Shown here piece after piece: positions 1 to 8,195 of a stretch of 64,000 nt of DNA. The stretch is from positions 26,092 through 90,091 of the forward strand of contig CADBAY010000015.1 in the NCBI GenBank assembly GCA_902792815.1. The letters are read 5' to 3'. The notes below the pieces were generated by a model. It did no database searches and was not told where the DNA came from. It saw nothing but the letters and a program-made list of their open reading frames with translations. Within the stretch, counting starts at the first letter, position 1. Every line of letters starts with the position of its first letter. Origin of the DNA: an uncultured Bacteroidia bacterium. GTDB lineage: Bacteria > Bacteroidota > Bacteroidia > Bacteroidales > UBA932. A program made the position numbers and the translations under genes.

Positions 1-312
1 GGCGGTGAGGTTGTTACCAAGATAGCCAATACCGGTGGTACCGGTGGTCTGGTGGGTAACCTCGGTAATGTCGCTCACGATACGGGTACAGGCTGTAAAG
101 TTACTTGTAAGATAACTGCCGACAAGTACGATGCAGGTACTATGGGTGCCGTTGTCGGTTACTTCAACGGTACTTCTCAGGTTGTCGTGCTCGGTAGTCC
201 TTCCGATCCTATCAAGTTGGCAGGATGTACTATTAACGGCAATCCCGTAACTCCCGAAACAGTGTGCGGTTCCATGAACCCGGATAACCACACAATCAAC
301 TACTCACTCTAG
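1..312 (+). CDS. C-terminal fragment of a GLUG-repeat-type surface protein (partial, 5' end outside window)
   Basis: The frame is open from base 1 and ends at a TAG at 310-312, so only the last 103 residues are present. The visible part is Gly-rich (GGTGGLVGN, GAVVGY) and ends in a module with the pattern PIKLAG...NGNPVT. The same pattern (PINIAS...NGAAVT) ends the lipoprotein encoded at 56960-59710, so the two are probably paralogues. By analogy this is a secreted or outer-membrane-anchored beta-repeat protein, possibly adhesive. Neither signal peptide nor anchor can be seen because the N-terminus is missing. Family assignment is inferred from the similarity and the Gly-rich repeat style; function is unknown. 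Confidence 0.75.
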   Translation, partial: GGEVVTKIANTGGTGGLVGNLGNVAHDTGTGCKVTCKITADKYDAGTMGAVVGYFNGTSQVVVLGSPSDPIKLAGCTINGNPVTPETVCGSMNPDNHTINYSL

Positions 313-332
313 TCTTGAGTGGTCATAATTTC

Positions 333-370
333 AGCGGGCGGCATCCAAAGGCCGCCCGCTTGTTTTTTTA
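333..370 (+). terminator. Rho-independent terminator after the surface-protein fragment
   Basis: A perfect 10-bp GC-rich stem (333-342 paired with 351-360), loop of 8 nt, then a T-rich tract at 361-369. It lies 21 nt after the stop of the upstream plus-strand gene. The convergent gene truB stops at 368, inside the T tract, but there is no T run on its side. Confidence 0.9.
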
Positions 371-1180
371 TCCCAGCAATTCCAGGGCTGAATCAAGCGA
401 GAGCATATCAGCCTCGCAGTAGCCTCCGTTGCGGGTGCGCCGGAGCGACCCAAGGAACGCTCCGCTGCCAAGGGCTTCGCCAAGGTCGCGGGCGAGGGCG
501 CGGATATAGGTGCCCTTGGAGCAAGAAATCTTAATGAGGGCATGTCGTAAATCGTATCCTTTAACATCAGCCACTTTAATGCGTCCGCGGCCCTCTGTGG
601 GCTCTACTGGTTCCGGGGCGTCGAAACTGTTGCTGTACGAGAGCAACTGGAGGTCGTAAATGTTAATCAGGGAAGATTGCAGAATATCCCCAGGGTCGAA
701 AGACTCTCCCCGGGCAGAGGCCTCACGGAGCAGACGCCGGGCGGTTTCGTAGGCTCTAACTCCGTCTACCGATTTTGCGCTGAAAAGGGGAGCGATTTGC
801 TCCTGCTCACCCACGAAAGAGGGGAGTACCGAGAGCAGGCGCTCTTTAGAGACATCCTCCAGGGGACAGGTCCGGTCGATATCCTTTTCGAGGTCATAAG
901 AAGGGGTGGTTGCTCCGAAGCACACCCCGGCCAGGTATTCCTTGGGGGATGCCTGAAGCTGCTCCGCCTTTCGCGTAGCGGGGCCGATGCACACCAGAAG
1001 GATGCCGGTGGCAAGGGGGTCCAGGGTGCCGGCATGGCCGACCTTGAGGTTCTTCTTGCCGAAGTGCCGGCAGGCCGCCCACTTGATTTTACGGATTACG
1101 TCGGCGGAAGTCCAGCGGTACGGTTTGTCTACCGGCAGCACTATTCCGTCCGGATAATCGGATATATCTTTGGAGAACAT
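368..1180 (-). CDS. truB: tRNA pseudouridine(55) synthase TruB
   Basis: Makes pseudouridine 55 in the T-loop of tRNAs. The family signature GHAGTLDPLATG is at residues 48-59, with the catalytic aspartate at D54. An N-terminal VDKPYRWTSADV segment matches the usual start of the fold. I chose the ATG at 1180 (270 aa); the longer reading to 1237 would run through the hairpin element at 1196-1266 and adds a Cys/Arg-rich tail not seen in the family. The gene follows rpiB on the same strand, separated only by that hairpin. In Bacteroidota truB is commonly near cell-wall or lipid genes; no specific coupling is evident here. Confidence 0.95.
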   Translation of the reverse strand: MFSKDISDYPDGIVLPVDKPYRWTSADVIRKIKWAACRHFGKKNLKVGHAGTLDPLATGILLVCIGPATRKAEQLQASPKEYLAGVCFGATTPSYDLEKDIDRTCPLEDVSKERLLSVLPSFVGEQEQIAPLFSAKSVDGVRAYETARRLLREASARGESFDPGDILQSSLINIYDLQLLSYSNSFDAPEPVEPTEGRGRIKVADVKGYDLRHALIKISCSKGTYIRALARDLGEALGSGAFLGSLRRTRNGGYCEADMLSLDSALELLG

Positions 1181-1195
1181 TGTGTGTCTGATGTT

Positions 1196-1266
1196 GTGGC
1201 GGCAGTATCTGCTCCGGGAGCCATAAAACTTGGGCAAAAGGCCCCCGGAGCAGATACTGCCGCCAC
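1196..1266. repeat. Long hairpin element, copy A (conserved loop, unique stem)
   Basis: Perfect 23-bp inverted repeat (1196-1218 and 1244-1266), extended by gcc/ggc pairing at 1220-1222 and 1240-1242. The remaining loop is ATAAAACTTGGGCAAAA (1223-1239). It fills the gap between the rpiB stop (1274) and the truB start (1180). No T run follows on either strand, so it is not a standard intrinsic terminator. A second element at 36694-36770 has nearly the same loop and an equally well paired but unrelated stem. Confidence 0.85.
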
Positions 1267-1273
1267 GGAATAC

Positions 1274-1705
1274 TTATCTTACAGGAATCTTTTCGATGCG
1301 ACGGGCGTGACGGCCGCCTTCGAACTCGGTGGCCAGCCACTCGCGGACCATGGAGACGACCATGCGGTAAGATGCGAAGCGGGCCGGCATCACGAGCACG
1401 TTGGCGTTGTTGTGACCCTTGACCAACTTGGCGATAGCCGTGTTCCAGGCGAGGCCGGCGCGTATGCCCTGATGCTTGTTGAGGGTGATGGCCATGCCGT
1501 TTCCCGTGCCGCAGATGGCAATGCCCTTGTCGACCTTGCCGCTCTCGACTGCAAGAGCCAGGGGGTGGGCGAAGTCGGCGTAGTCGCAAGAATCGGTGCT
1601 GTCGGTGCCGAAGTTGACCACCTGATGCCCCTTGCCTTCAAGATACTTGACCAGGCGCTCTTTGTATTCAACGCCCGCGTGGTCGTTGCATATACCTATA
1701 ATCAT
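1274..1705 (-). CDS. rpiB: Ribose-5-phosphate isomerase B
   Basis: Interconverts ribose 5-phosphate and ribulose 5-phosphate in the non-oxidative pentose phosphate pathway. The 143-residue length is typical of the RpiB/LacA/LacB family. Visible motifs are NDHAG near residues 7-11, the catalytic Cys in CGTGNG (65-70) and HNNANVLVMPAR around residues 98-109. The start overlaps the stop of the upstream glycosyltransferase by 4 nt (ATGA), so the two are probably translationally coupled. The hairpin at 1196-1266 starts 7 nt after its stop. Confidence 0.95.
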   Translation of the reverse strand: MIIGICNDHAGVEYKERLVKYLEGKGHQVVNFGTDSTDSCDYADFAHPLALAVESGKVDKGIAICGTGNGMAITLNKHQGIRAGLAWNTAIAKLVKGHNNANVLVMPARFASYRMVVSMVREWLATEFEGGRHARRIEKIPVR

Positions 1706-2652
1706 ATTTCTTCTTTTATATTGTAGTGGTTACGTTCGGGCGCCGAGCGGGCTATCATCTCGCCGAGCAGGCCGGCAAGGAAAAGCATCACGCCGAGTAC
1801 AACTGCAAGCAGGGCGAGATAGAACAGCGGCTGGTCGGTGACCGCCCTGAACTTGAGCCCCTGGGCCTGATGAATAAGCTTGGCGGCAATGATCCACACG
1901 GTCATCACAAAGCCCACCAGGAACATCAACAGGCCGCTGTAGCCGAAGAAGTGCATGGGCTTCTTGCCGAAAGTGCTCAGGAACCAAAGGCTCTGCAGGT
2001 CCAGAAAACCGTTGACGAAACGCTCCAGACCGAATTTGCTCTTGCCGTATTTGCGCTTCTCGTGGTGGACGGCTTTCTCGCCGATTCGCTTGAAACCGGC
2101 GTTCTTGGCAAGGTAGGGGATATAGCGGTGCATCTCGCCGTAAACCTCAATGCTCTTTACCACCTCGCTGCGGTAGGCCTTGAGCCCGCAGTTCATGTCG
2201 TGAAGCTTGATGCCCGTTATGCATCGGGCGGTGGCATTGTACAGCTTGGAGGGAAGGTTCTTGGTGAGGGCGTTGTCTTTGCGGTGCTTTTTCCATCCGC
2301 TTACCAGGTCGTAGCCTTCTTCCAGTATCATACGGCGCATCTGAGGTATCTCCTCCGGGGCATCCTGAAGGTCGGCGTCCATGGTGACCACAATGTCTCC
2401 CTCGGCCCTGTCGAAACCGCAGTACAGCGCTGCCGATTTGCCGTAATTGCGACGGAAACGTATGCCGTGAACGCAAGGGTCCGACTCCCGGAGCGATTTG
2501 ATGACGTCCCAGGAAGCGTCCGTGCTGCCGTCGTCTATGAGCAGGATTTCATAGCTCAGGCCTTCCTCATGCATTACCGCGGCAATGCGGGAGCAAAGCT
2601 CGGGAAGGGATTCGCTCTCGTTGAGCAGCGGAACGACTACAGATATATCCAT
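1702..2652 (-). CDS. Family 2 glycosyltransferase, polyprenyl-phosphate sugar transferase type
   Basis: The N-terminal GT-A domain (about residues 1-215) has the nucleotide-sugar region VVPLLNE and IDDGSTD and a metal-binding DAD at 92-94. Two hydrophobic segments at about 228-255 and 272-298 form the C-terminal membrane anchor seen in DPM1/GtrB/ArnC-like enzymes. These load a sugar from a nucleotide donor onto undecaprenyl phosphate at the cytoplasmic face. The sugar cannot be read from the sequence. It is the second gene after a DUF4199 protein, a pairing common in Bacteroidota, and overlaps rpiB by 4 nt. Confidence 0.9.
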   Translation of the reverse strand: MDISVVVPLLNESESLPELCSRIAAVMHEEGLSYEILLIDDGSTDASWDVIKSLRESDPCVHGIRFRRNYGKSAALYCGFDRAEGDIVVTMDADLQDAPEEIPQMRRMILEEGYDLVSGWKKHRKDNALTKNLPSKLYNATARCITGIKLHDMNCGLKAYRSEVVKSIEVYGEMHRYIPYLAKNAGFKRIGEKAVHHEKRKYGKSKFGLERFVNGFLDLQSLWFLSTFGKKPMHFFGYSGLLMFLVGFVMTVWIIAAKLIHQAQGLKFRAVTDQPLFYLALLAVVLGVMLFLAGLLGEMIARSAPERNHYNIKEEI

Positions 2653-2653
2653 A

Positions 2654-3199
2654 CTATTGCTCGTCTATGAAGGGGTTGCGGGGAGGAATGTTGCGGCTGA
2701 AGATAGCGGCGAGGACCGTACCGAACAGCCAGCACCAGAACAGGTTGACGAAGAACATCACGTTGGGAAGCTTGGCCATCATGCCGTCCATGCTATCTAA
2801 CTGGGCCTCGGTGAGTGCCTCCGAGTAGGCTTCCTTGACGGTGTCAAGCGACGAGGTGAGCATGTCCGGCTGTATGAAACTGATCCAGGCAAGGAAAAAA
2901 GCCGAATATAGAATGGCCGACAGCAGGGCGGTGCAAGTGCCGAAACGGAATGTGTCCGAGTTTGAAACTCCCTCGTGCGAGGCAGCGAACTTTTGGATGA
3001 ATATCTTCATGAGCCTGATGCAGAGCACTAACTTGAAAACCCAAAGCAGCAGGCTGGAAACATTGACAAGTACCGAAGCAAAAGTGCCGCCCTGGATTTT
3101 TGTGAGCAGCATGGAACAAACCATGTATGCGATGGAGACTCCGCCCAGCACCAGGCCGCTGCGGGCCGCATCGCTCCAAACTATCTTTCTTTCTACCAT
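2654..3199 (-). CDS. DUF4199 family integral membrane protein
   Basis: A 181-residue protein with about four hydrophobic segments (around residues 15-35, 45-62, 90-110 and 150-170), matching the Bacteroidota DUF4199 family, which has no established function. It lies 1 nt from the glycosyltransferase that DUF4199 genes often precede, so it may assist that enzyme or its lipid-linked product; this is inference. I chose the ATG at 3199 (MVERKIVW) because the longer frame to 3241 runs through the promoter. The -7 box TATATTTG at 3204-3211 ends only 4 nt before this ATG, which suggests a leaderless mRNA. Confidence 0.8.
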   Translation of the reverse strand: MVERKIVWSDAARSGLVLGGVSIAYMVCSMLLTKIQGGTFASVLVNVSSLLLWVFKLVLCIRLMKIFIQKFAASHEGVSNSDTFRFGTCTALLSAILYSAFFLAWISFIQPDMLTSSLDTVKEAYSEALTEAQLDSMDGMMAKLPNVMFFVNLFWCWLFGTVLAAIFSRNIPPRNPFIDEQ

Positions 3200-3203
3200 A
3201 GCA

Positions 3204-3211
3204 CAAATATA
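3204..3211 (-). promoter_or_regulatory. -7 promoter element of the DUF4199-glycosyltransferase-rpiB-truB unit
   Basis: TATATTTG on the minus strand, a full match to the Bacteroidota sigma-ABfr -7 consensus TAnnTTTG. Four nucleotides separate it from the ATG at 3199, so transcription should start at or about the start codon. No clear -33 TTTG is seen. Confidence 0.6.
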
Positions 3212-3215
3212 GATA

Positions 3216-3231
3216 TAATTTTGTAACTTTG
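3216..3231 (+). promoter_or_regulatory. Tandem -7 elements upstream of thrS
   Basis: TAATTTTG (3216-3223) and TAACTTTG (3224-3231) both match TAnnTTTG on the plus strand. They are 24-32 nt before the thrS ATG at 3256. They lie back to back with the divergent promoter at 3204-3211. Confidence 0.6.
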
Positions 3232-3255
3232 CAGATTGCAAACCAAAACTATTTT

Positions 3256-5043
3256 ATGTTGACGATAGCATTTACCGATGGAACCATCCGTCCCTGGGAG
3301 GACGATGAAGCAAAACACATTTTCTGGCATTCTTCAGCCCATCTTATGGCAGAGGCCCTCGAGGCCTTGTATCCCGGCGTCAAGTTCGGCGTGGGACCTG
3401 CCGTGGAGACCGGCTTTTATTACGACGTAGATCTTGGCGACAGGCAGATCAGCGACGCCGACCTTGCAAAGGTCGAGGCCAAAATGATAGAGCTGGCCCG
3501 CACCAAAGAGACATTCGAGCGCAGCGAGGTATCCAAAGCCGACGCCCTTAAGTATTTCACCGAGAAGGGTGATCCTTACAAGGTGGAGCTTATCAACGAC
3601 CTGGAAGATGGTACCATCACCTTCTATAAAAACGGCTGTTTCACCGACCTGTGCCGTGGCCCGCACGTCAAGCACGTTGACGACATCAAGGCTGTAAAGC
3701 TTACCGCCATAGCCGGCGCCTACTGGAAAGGGGATCAGAACCGTCAGCAGCTTACCCGTATCTACGGCGTCACCTTCCCCAAGAAGAGCATGCTCGACGA
3801 GTATCTTCAGATGCTCGAAGAGGCCAAGAAAAGGGATCACCGCAAGCTGGGCAAGGAGATGGAACTCTTCACCTTCTCCGGCAGGGTGGGACTCGGCCTT
3901 CCCCTGTGGCTGCCCCGCGGCGCCGTCATGCGCAACACCCTCGAGAACTTCCTGCGCCGCAAGCAGGCCGAGCTGGGCTATCTGCCCGTCGTGACCCCTC
4001 ATATCGGCAGCAAGGAACTCTATGTGACCTCCGGCCATTACGCCAAGTACGGTAAGGATTCTTTCCAGCCTATACATACCCCGCAGGAAGGCGAAGAGTA
4101 TATGCTCAAGCCTATGAACTGCCCTCACCACTGCGAGATATTCCGCAGCAGCCCCCGCTCATACAGGGACCTTCCCCTGCGTTTCGCCGAGTTCGGTACA
4201 GTGTACCGTTACGAGCAGAGCGGTGAGCTTCACGGACTTACCCGTGTCCGCGGCTTTACCCAGGACGACGCCCACCTGTTCTGCCGTCCCGACCAGCTGC
4301 AGGAAGAATTCGAAAAGGTTATCGACCTTATTCTCTATGTGTTCAAGACGCTCAAGATGACGGACTATATGGCCCAGATTTCACTGCGCGACCCTAAGAA
4401 CACCGAGAAATACATAGGCTCCGACGAGAACTGGAACAAGGCCGAGCAGGCTATTATCGACGCGGCCGCCAAGAAGGGCCTCAAGACCGTGGTCGAACTC
4501 GGAGAGGCCGCATTCTACGGCCCCAAGCTTGACTTTATGGTCAAAGACGCCATCGGCCGCAAGTGGCAGCTCGGCACCATCCAGGTGGACTACAACCTGC
4601 CCGAGCGTTTCGATCTTGATTTTACCGACGCCGACGGAAGCAAGCAGCGTCCTGTCATGATCCACCGCGCACCCTTCGGAAGCCTCGAGCGCTTTACCGC
4701 CGTGGTGCTCGAACATACCGCCGGCCACCTGCCCGTCTGGCTCTCGCCGGATCAGGTGAAAGTGCTGCCAATCAGCGAAAAATATGCAGATTATGCAGAA
4801 AAAGTTTGCAGTTTGCTGAAAAATTCCGATATTCGCGCTTCCATAGACTCACGCAACGAGACTTTGGGTAAGAGAATTCGCGAGATTTCCCTTCTCAGAG
4901 TGCCTCTGATAGCGATTGTGGGTGAAAAAGAAGCCTCGGAAGGCACCGTCTCCGTTCGCAGGGAAGGTGTCGACCAGGGCTCCATGACTATGGAACAGTT
5001 TGTACAATACATTAATTCAGCAGTAGCTGAGGAATTAGCTTAA
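3256..5043 (+). CDS. thrS: Threonyl-tRNA synthetase lacking the N-terminal TGS domain
   Basis: Charges tRNA-Thr. The editing domain has [10 protein letters not shown] (HxxxH) and DLCRGPH; the catalytic core has zinc ligands in MNCPHHCE, motif 2 around the ERY-like [21 protein letters not shown], and motif 3 [10 protein letters not shown]; the C-terminal 100 residues are the anticodon-binding domain. The protein is 595 aa, about 50 shorter than usual. After [10 protein letters not shown] it goes straight to [12 protein letters not shown], the start of the editing domain, so the TGS core is absent. There is no room upstream to encode it. The start at 3256 fits the promoter at 3216-3231. Its stop overlaps the infC ATG (TAATG). 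Confidence 0.95.
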   Translation: MLTIAFTDGTIRPWEDDEAKHIFWHSSAHLMAEALEALYPGVKFGVGPAVETGFYYDVDLGDRQISDADLAKVEAKMIELARTKETFERSEVSKADALKYFTEKGDPYKVELINDLEDGTITFYKNGCFTDLCRGPHVKHVDDIKAVKLTAIAGAYWKGDQNRQQLTRIYGVTFPKKSMLDEYLQMLEEAKKRDHRKLGKEMELFTFSGRVGLGLPLWLPRGAVMRNTLENFLRRKQAELGYLPVVTPHIGSKELYVTSGHYAKYGKDSFQPIHTPQEGEEYMLKPMNCPHHCEIFRSSPRSYRDLPLRFAEFGTVYRYEQSGELHGLTRVRGFTQDDAHLFCRPDQLQEEFEKVIDLILYVFKTLKMTDYMAQISLRDPKNTEKYIGSDENWNKAEQAIIDAAAKKGLKTVVELGEAAFYGPKLDFMVKDAIGRKWQLGTIQVDYNLPERFDLDFTDADGSKQRPVMIHRAPFGSLERFTAVVLEHTAGHLPVWLSPDQVKVLPISEKYADYAEKVCSLLKNSDIRASIDSRNETLGKRIREISLLRVPLIAIVGEKEASEGTVSVRREGVDQGSMTMEQFVQYINSAVAEELA

Positions 5044-5633
5044 TGGCAGGACCCTACAGACCAAAGCCGACCTACAAGCCAGGAGGTCGCCGCCCGGATC
5101 CCCGTCAACAGAAAAAAGACGAGGACGGACTCAATATTAACGGACAGATTACTGCTCCGCAAGTCAGACTCGTGGGAGACAACATCCCCGAGCCCGGCAT
5201 CTGGCCCCTTGCCAAAGCTCTTCAGCTAGCCGACCAGCTTGAGCTGGACCTGGTGGAAATCAGCGCCAAGGCCGACCCGCCAGTGTGCAAGATACTTGAT
5301 TATCAGAAGTATCTCTACCAGCAACGCAAGAAGGCAAAGGAGATGAAATCCAATGCCGCCAAGGTAGTCATCAAGGAGATACGTTTTGGCCCCAACACCG
5401 ACGAGCACGACTTTCAGTTCAAGCTCAAGCACGCGGCCGAATTCCTCCAGGAGGGCTCCAAGGTCAAGGCTTCCATTTTCTTCCGCGGGCGTTCCATCAT
5501 GTTCGCCGAGCAGGGAGAGAAGCAGCTCCTCCGTTTTGCGGTAGAGCTGGAGCCTTTTGGCCGGGCTGAAAATATGCCAACCCTTGAGGGTAAGCGCATG
5601 ACTATGATGCTTGCCCCCATAAAGAAAAAATAA
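5043..5633 (+). CDS. infC: Translation initiation factor IF-3
   Basis: Binds the 30S subunit, controls start-codon selection and keeps subunits apart. The N-domain follows a basic leader of about 30 residues (INGQITAPQVRLVGDN, LDLVEISAKADPPVCKILDYQKYLY), then a Lys-rich linker, and the C-domain (KEIRFGPNTDEHDFQFKLKHAAEFL...GRSIMF). Length 196 aa is normal for Bacteroidota. The ATG overlaps the thrS stop, giving thrS-infC-rpmI-rplT order as in many bacteria. It uses ATG, not the rare AUU known from Escherichia coli, so AUU-based autocontrol is not expected. Confidence 0.97.
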   Translation: MAGPYRPKPTYKPGGRRPDPRQQKKDEDGLNINGQITAPQVRLVGDNIPEPGIWPLAKALQLADQLELDLVEISAKADPPVCKILDYQKYLYQQRKKAKEMKSNAAKVVIKEIRFGPNTDEHDFQFKLKHAAEFLQEGSKVKASIFFRGRSIMFAEQGEKQLLRFAVELEPFGRAENMPTLEGKRMTMMLAPIKKK

Positions 5634-5660
5634 CTTTTTAACATTTAATCATTTACAACA

Positions 5661-5855
5661 ATGGCAAAGCTTAAGACCATATCCGGTGCCAAAAAGCGCT
5701 TCACGCTTACCGGATCGGGAAAAATCAAGAGGAAGCATGCTTACCACAGCCACATCCTCACCAAGAAAACCAAGAAGCGCAAAAGAAATCTTGACCACTT
5801 CGCCCTTCTCGAGAAGGCCGACCTGGTAAGGGTAAAAGAAATGTTGGTTCTCTAA
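5661..5855 (+). CDS. rpmI: Ribosomal protein bL35
   Basis: A 64-residue, very basic protein of the large subunit. [14 protein letters not shown] and [22 protein letters not shown] match the L35 signature. It sits 27 nt after infC and 12 nt before rplT, the standard arrangement. No Shine-Dalgarno is seen before its ATG, as usual in this phylum. Confidence 0.97.
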   Translation: MAKLKTISGAKKRFTLTGSGKIKRKHAYHSHILTKKTKKRKRNLDHFALLEKADLVRVKEMLVL

Positions 5856-5867
5856 AAGTATTGAATT

Positions 5868-6212
5868 ATGCCTAGATCAGTTAACTCCGTTGCCTCAAGG
5901 GCACGCCGCAAGAAGATTCTTAAGAGAACCCGCGGTAATTTCCTGTCCCGCAGAAACGTTTGGACAGTTGCAAAGAACACTTACGAAAAAGGTCTCACCT
6001 ACGCTTACCGTGACCGCAAGACCAAGAAGCGCAATTTCCGCGCCCTCTGGATCCAGCGTATCAACGCGGCAGCCCGTCAGTACGGCATTTCCTACTCCCA
6101 GTTCATGGGCAAACTGAATGCACAGAACATCGGACTCAACCGCAAGGTTCTTGCCGACCTGGCTATGAACAATCCCCAGGCGTTCGAGGCTATCATCAAT
6201 TCTGTAAAATAG
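5868..6212 (+). CDS. rplT: Ribosomal protein bL20
   Basis: A 114-residue large-subunit assembly protein. [24 protein letters not shown] and the C-terminal [21 protein letters not shown] region are characteristic. In other bacteria L20 represses its own operon by binding mRNA near rpmI; I see no obvious copy of that structure here. It ends 7 nt before the GTG start of signal peptidase I. Confidence 0.97.
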   Translation: MPRSVNSVASRARRKKILKRTRGNFLSRRNVWTVAKNTYEKGLTYAYRDRKTKKRNFRALWIQRINAAARQYGISYSQFMGKLNAQNIGLNRKVLADLAMNNPQAFEAIINSVK

Positions 6213-6219
6213 TTAGAAA

Positions 6220-7377
6220 GTGAGCCGGAGGAGGAGATTCCGCACCAAAAGCAAGTTCTTGAACTGGATACTTGACTGGGTGGACGCGATACTGTTCGCA
6301 GTGGTCGTGGTGACCCTTATCAATGTTTTCTGGTTCCAGTCCTTCAAGATCCCTTCCTCATCTATGGAGAGCAGCCTCTATACCGGAGACCATCTCTTTG
6401 TTAGCAAGCTGACATACGGAGCCAGGCTCCCTATGACCCCCCTGACCATACCGTTCACGCACAATACCATAGGCCGCGGCGAGTCGTACTCGACTTCAGT
6501 CCAGTGGAAATACAAACGTCTGCCGGGTATCAGGAAGGTCCGCAGGGGAGACTATGTAGTGTTCGGTTTTCCTAACGGAGATACCGTCCTGAGCAAAGCT
6601 CCGGTGGAGGATTACTACACTATGGTCCGTTACATGGGCCGGGAGAACGCGATCAACGCATTCGGCCCCGTGATTGTCCGCCCTATGGACAAAAAAGACC
6701 ATTATGTCAAGCGTTGCGTCGCTCTGCCGGGCGATACCCTCGAAGTCCGCGACGGACTGGTGTGGGTGAACGGCGAGCAGCAGACAGTATGGCCCGGAGT
6801 TCAGTTGAGCTATCAGGTGGTTACTACCGGAAGGGAGCTTAATCCCAAGATAGTTGACGAGATGGGACTGAACGTCAAGGAGTTGCAGTTTTTCCCCGCT
6901 CTGCCAGGATATCCCGAGATACCGCTTACGGCCAGCATGCTGGAAAAGGTCAAAGGGATGAAGAACGTGGTGAGTGTGGAATGCGCTCTGCAGACCGATT
7001 CCCTGAGCTGGAGGGAGGTTTTCCCCTTCAGCGCCGAATACAACTGGACGAGAGACTATTACGGTCCGCTTTGGATTCCCCGCAAGGGGGCCACGGTCGA
7101 GCTCACAGAGTCGAATCTTCCTCTTTATGAGAGGATCATCCGCGACTACGAGCACTCCGACGTGCAGGCAGCTCTCAATGCAGGCTCTTACACTTTCAAG
7201 CAGGATTATTATTTTATGATGGGAGACAACAGGCACAATTCGCTCGATTCGAGATATTGGGGCTTTGTTCCTGAAGATCACGTAGTCGGACGTCCGGCTG
7301 TGATATGGCTCTCCACCGATGCGGGACGGAAATTCCCTAAAAATATTAGATGGGGCCGATTCTTCAAATTTCTGTAG
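6220..7377 (+). CDS. lepB: Signal peptidase I
   Basis: Cleaves Sec and Tat signal peptides on the outer face of the inner membrane. One membrane segment at about residues 20-38 is followed by box B, PSSSMESSL, with the nucleophile probably Ser48. The general base is probably Lys164 in HYVKRCVALPGDTLEV. Box E is GDNRHNSLDSRYWGFVPEDHVVG near the C-terminus. The long insert between (residues 180-320) is typical of Bacteroidota enzymes. Start is GTG at 6220, 7 nt after rplT, so it probably belongs to the same transcript. Confidence 0.95.
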   Translation: MSRRRRFRTKSKFLNWILDWVDAILFAVVVVTLINVFWFQSFKIPSSSMESSLYTGDHLFVSKLTYGARLPMTPLTIPFTHNTIGRGESYSTSVQWKYKRLPGIRKVRRGDYVVFGFPNGDTVLSKAPVEDYYTMVRYMGRENAINAFGPVIVRPMDKKDHYVKRCVALPGDTLEVRDGLVWVNGEQQTVWPGVQLSYQVVTTGRELNPKIVDEMGLNVKELQFFPALPGYPEIPLTASMLEKVKGMKNVVSVECALQTDSLSWREVFPFSAEYNWTRDYYGPLWIPRKGATVELTESNLPLYERIIRDYEHSDVQAALNAGSYTFKQDYYFMMGDNRHNSLDSRYWGFVPEDHVVGRPAVIWLSTDAGRKFPKNIRWGRFFKFL

Positions 7378-7454
7378 TTTCCGGCTTGGAAATAAGAGAA
7401 AATTGAACGATATTTGCACCCCCTTACCAAGAAAACAATAAAAATCAGATAGTT

Positions 7455-7697
7455 ATGGCAAAAGTTTGTCAAGTTACCGGACGGAAAAGAATGAAAGGCA
7501 ACAATGTTGCCCATTCCAGGCTCCGCACCAAGCGCGACTTCTCCCTTAACCTCAAGAACAAGAGGTTCTGGAGCGAGGAGGAGCAGAGATACATCACCCT
7601 CAAGGTGTCTTGCAAGGGTATGAGGATTATTGAGAAGAACGGTTTGGAAGCTACCATCCGCGACGCTCAGAAGAAAGGATTGATTAACCTTGTTTAA
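7455..7697 (+). CDS. rpmB: Ribosomal protein bL28
   Basis: An 80-residue protein. [21 protein letters not shown] is the L28 signature. It opens the rpmB-rpmG-DUF4295-ftsY block typical of Bacteroidales. The 77-nt gap before it contains GATATTTG, one base from the -7 consensus, so an own promoter is likely but not certain. Confidence 0.97.
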   Translation: MAKVCQVTGRKRMKGNNVAHSRLRTKRDFSLNLKNKRFWSEEEQRYITLKVSCKGMRIIEKNGLEATIRDAQKKGLINLV

Positions 7698-7708
7698 TTT
7701 TTAGAGTT

Positions 7709-7897
7709 ATGGCAAAGAAAGCAAAAGGAAACAGGGTGCAGGTCATCCTCGAGTGTACCGAGCAGAAGGCTAGCGGCGTAGCGGGCATCTCCCGTTACAT
7801 CACTACCAAGAACAAGAAGAACACTCCCGAGCGCCTGGAGCGCAAGAAGTACAATCCCTACCTTAAGAGGGTTACTGTTCATCGTGAAATCAAATAA
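7709..7897 (+). CDS. rpmG: Ribosomal protein bL33
   Basis: A 62-residue large-subunit protein with the L33 pattern [41 protein letters not shown]. Of the zinc-site cysteines known from some L33 versions only one is present, so this is a zinc-free type. It lies 11 nt after rpmB and 17 nt before the DUF4295 gene. Confidence 0.97.
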   Translation: MAKKAKGNRVQVILECTEQKASGVAGISRYITTKNKKNTPERLERKKYNPYLKRVTVHREIK

Positions 7898-7914
7898 TTA
7901 GAGGAGAATAAGTT

Positions 7915-8073
7915 ATGGCAAAGAAAGCCGTTGCAACATTCGCAGCAAAGGCCGGTGCAAAGAGCATGGTCAAGTGCATCCGTATGGAGAAATCTCCCAA
8001 GACCGGCGCTTATGTTTTCACTGAGCAGCTGGTAGAGGCCGAGAAGGCCAAGGATTTCTTCAACAAGAAGTAA
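7915..8073 (+). CDS. DUF4295 small protein (Bacteroidota ribosome-associated, bL38-like)
   Basis: A 52-residue basic protein: starts MAKKAVATFAAKAG and carries the family core KSPKTGAYVFTEQLV. DUF4295 is restricted to Bacteroidota and always follows rpmB-rpmG. From memory, the Flavobacterium johnsoniae ribosome structure showed a phylum-specific 50S protein named bL38 that corresponds to this family; I hold that link with moderate confidence. The upstream GAGGAG, 8 nt before the ATG, is one of the few Shine-Dalgarno-like sequences in the window. Confidence 0.9.
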   Translation: MAKKAVATFAAKAGAKSMVKCIRMEKSPKTGAYVFTEQLVEAEKAKDFFNKK

Positions 8074-8085
8074 TCTAACTCCCCC

Positions 8086-8164
8086 AAACCGGTAATTCCG
8101 GAAGACTTTTTACCCTCCGGAGCCCAGAATTCTTAGGAAAAAGGGCTTCGGAGGGTATCGGTTT
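8086..8164 (+). terminator. Extended hairpin between the DUF4295 gene and ftsY
   Basis: A 15-bp stem with one G-U pair (8111-8125 with 8143-8157), a 17-nt loop (8126-8142), and outer pairing of aaaccg (8086-8091) with cggttt (8159-8164). A short T tract follows at 8175-8181. It could terminate or attenuate transcription from the ribosomal genes before the ftsY promoter. It has no T run directly after the stem, so strength is uncertain. Confidence 0.55.
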
Positions 8165-8195
8165 ACCGTAATTTCTTTTTTACATAGTTTATTTG

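Noticed and set aside
1196-1266. Hairpin A as the intrinsic terminator of rpiB
   Set aside because: No U tract follows in either direction and truB starts 16 nt beyond it; the conserved loop shared with 36724-36739 is not explained by termination.
677-1726. A 349-codon open frame on the plus strand
   Set aside because: Antisense to truB and rpiB and passes through the hairpin at 1196-1266; no family resemblance.
3212-3255. T-box or other tRNA-sensing leader before thrS
   Set aside because: The leader is at most about 35 nt, too short for a T-box, and the mechanism is not known from Bacteroidota.
3200-3330. Frameshift in thrS hiding the TGS domain
   Set aside because: Only 56 nt separate the divergent DUF4199 start from the thrS ATG, too little for the missing 150 nt, and no other frame reads as TGS.
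8126-8142. Third member of the conserved-loop hairpin family
   Set aside because: The loop shares only a GGAAAAAGGG-like end with copies A and B and lacks ATAAAAC; orientation relative to genes also differs.
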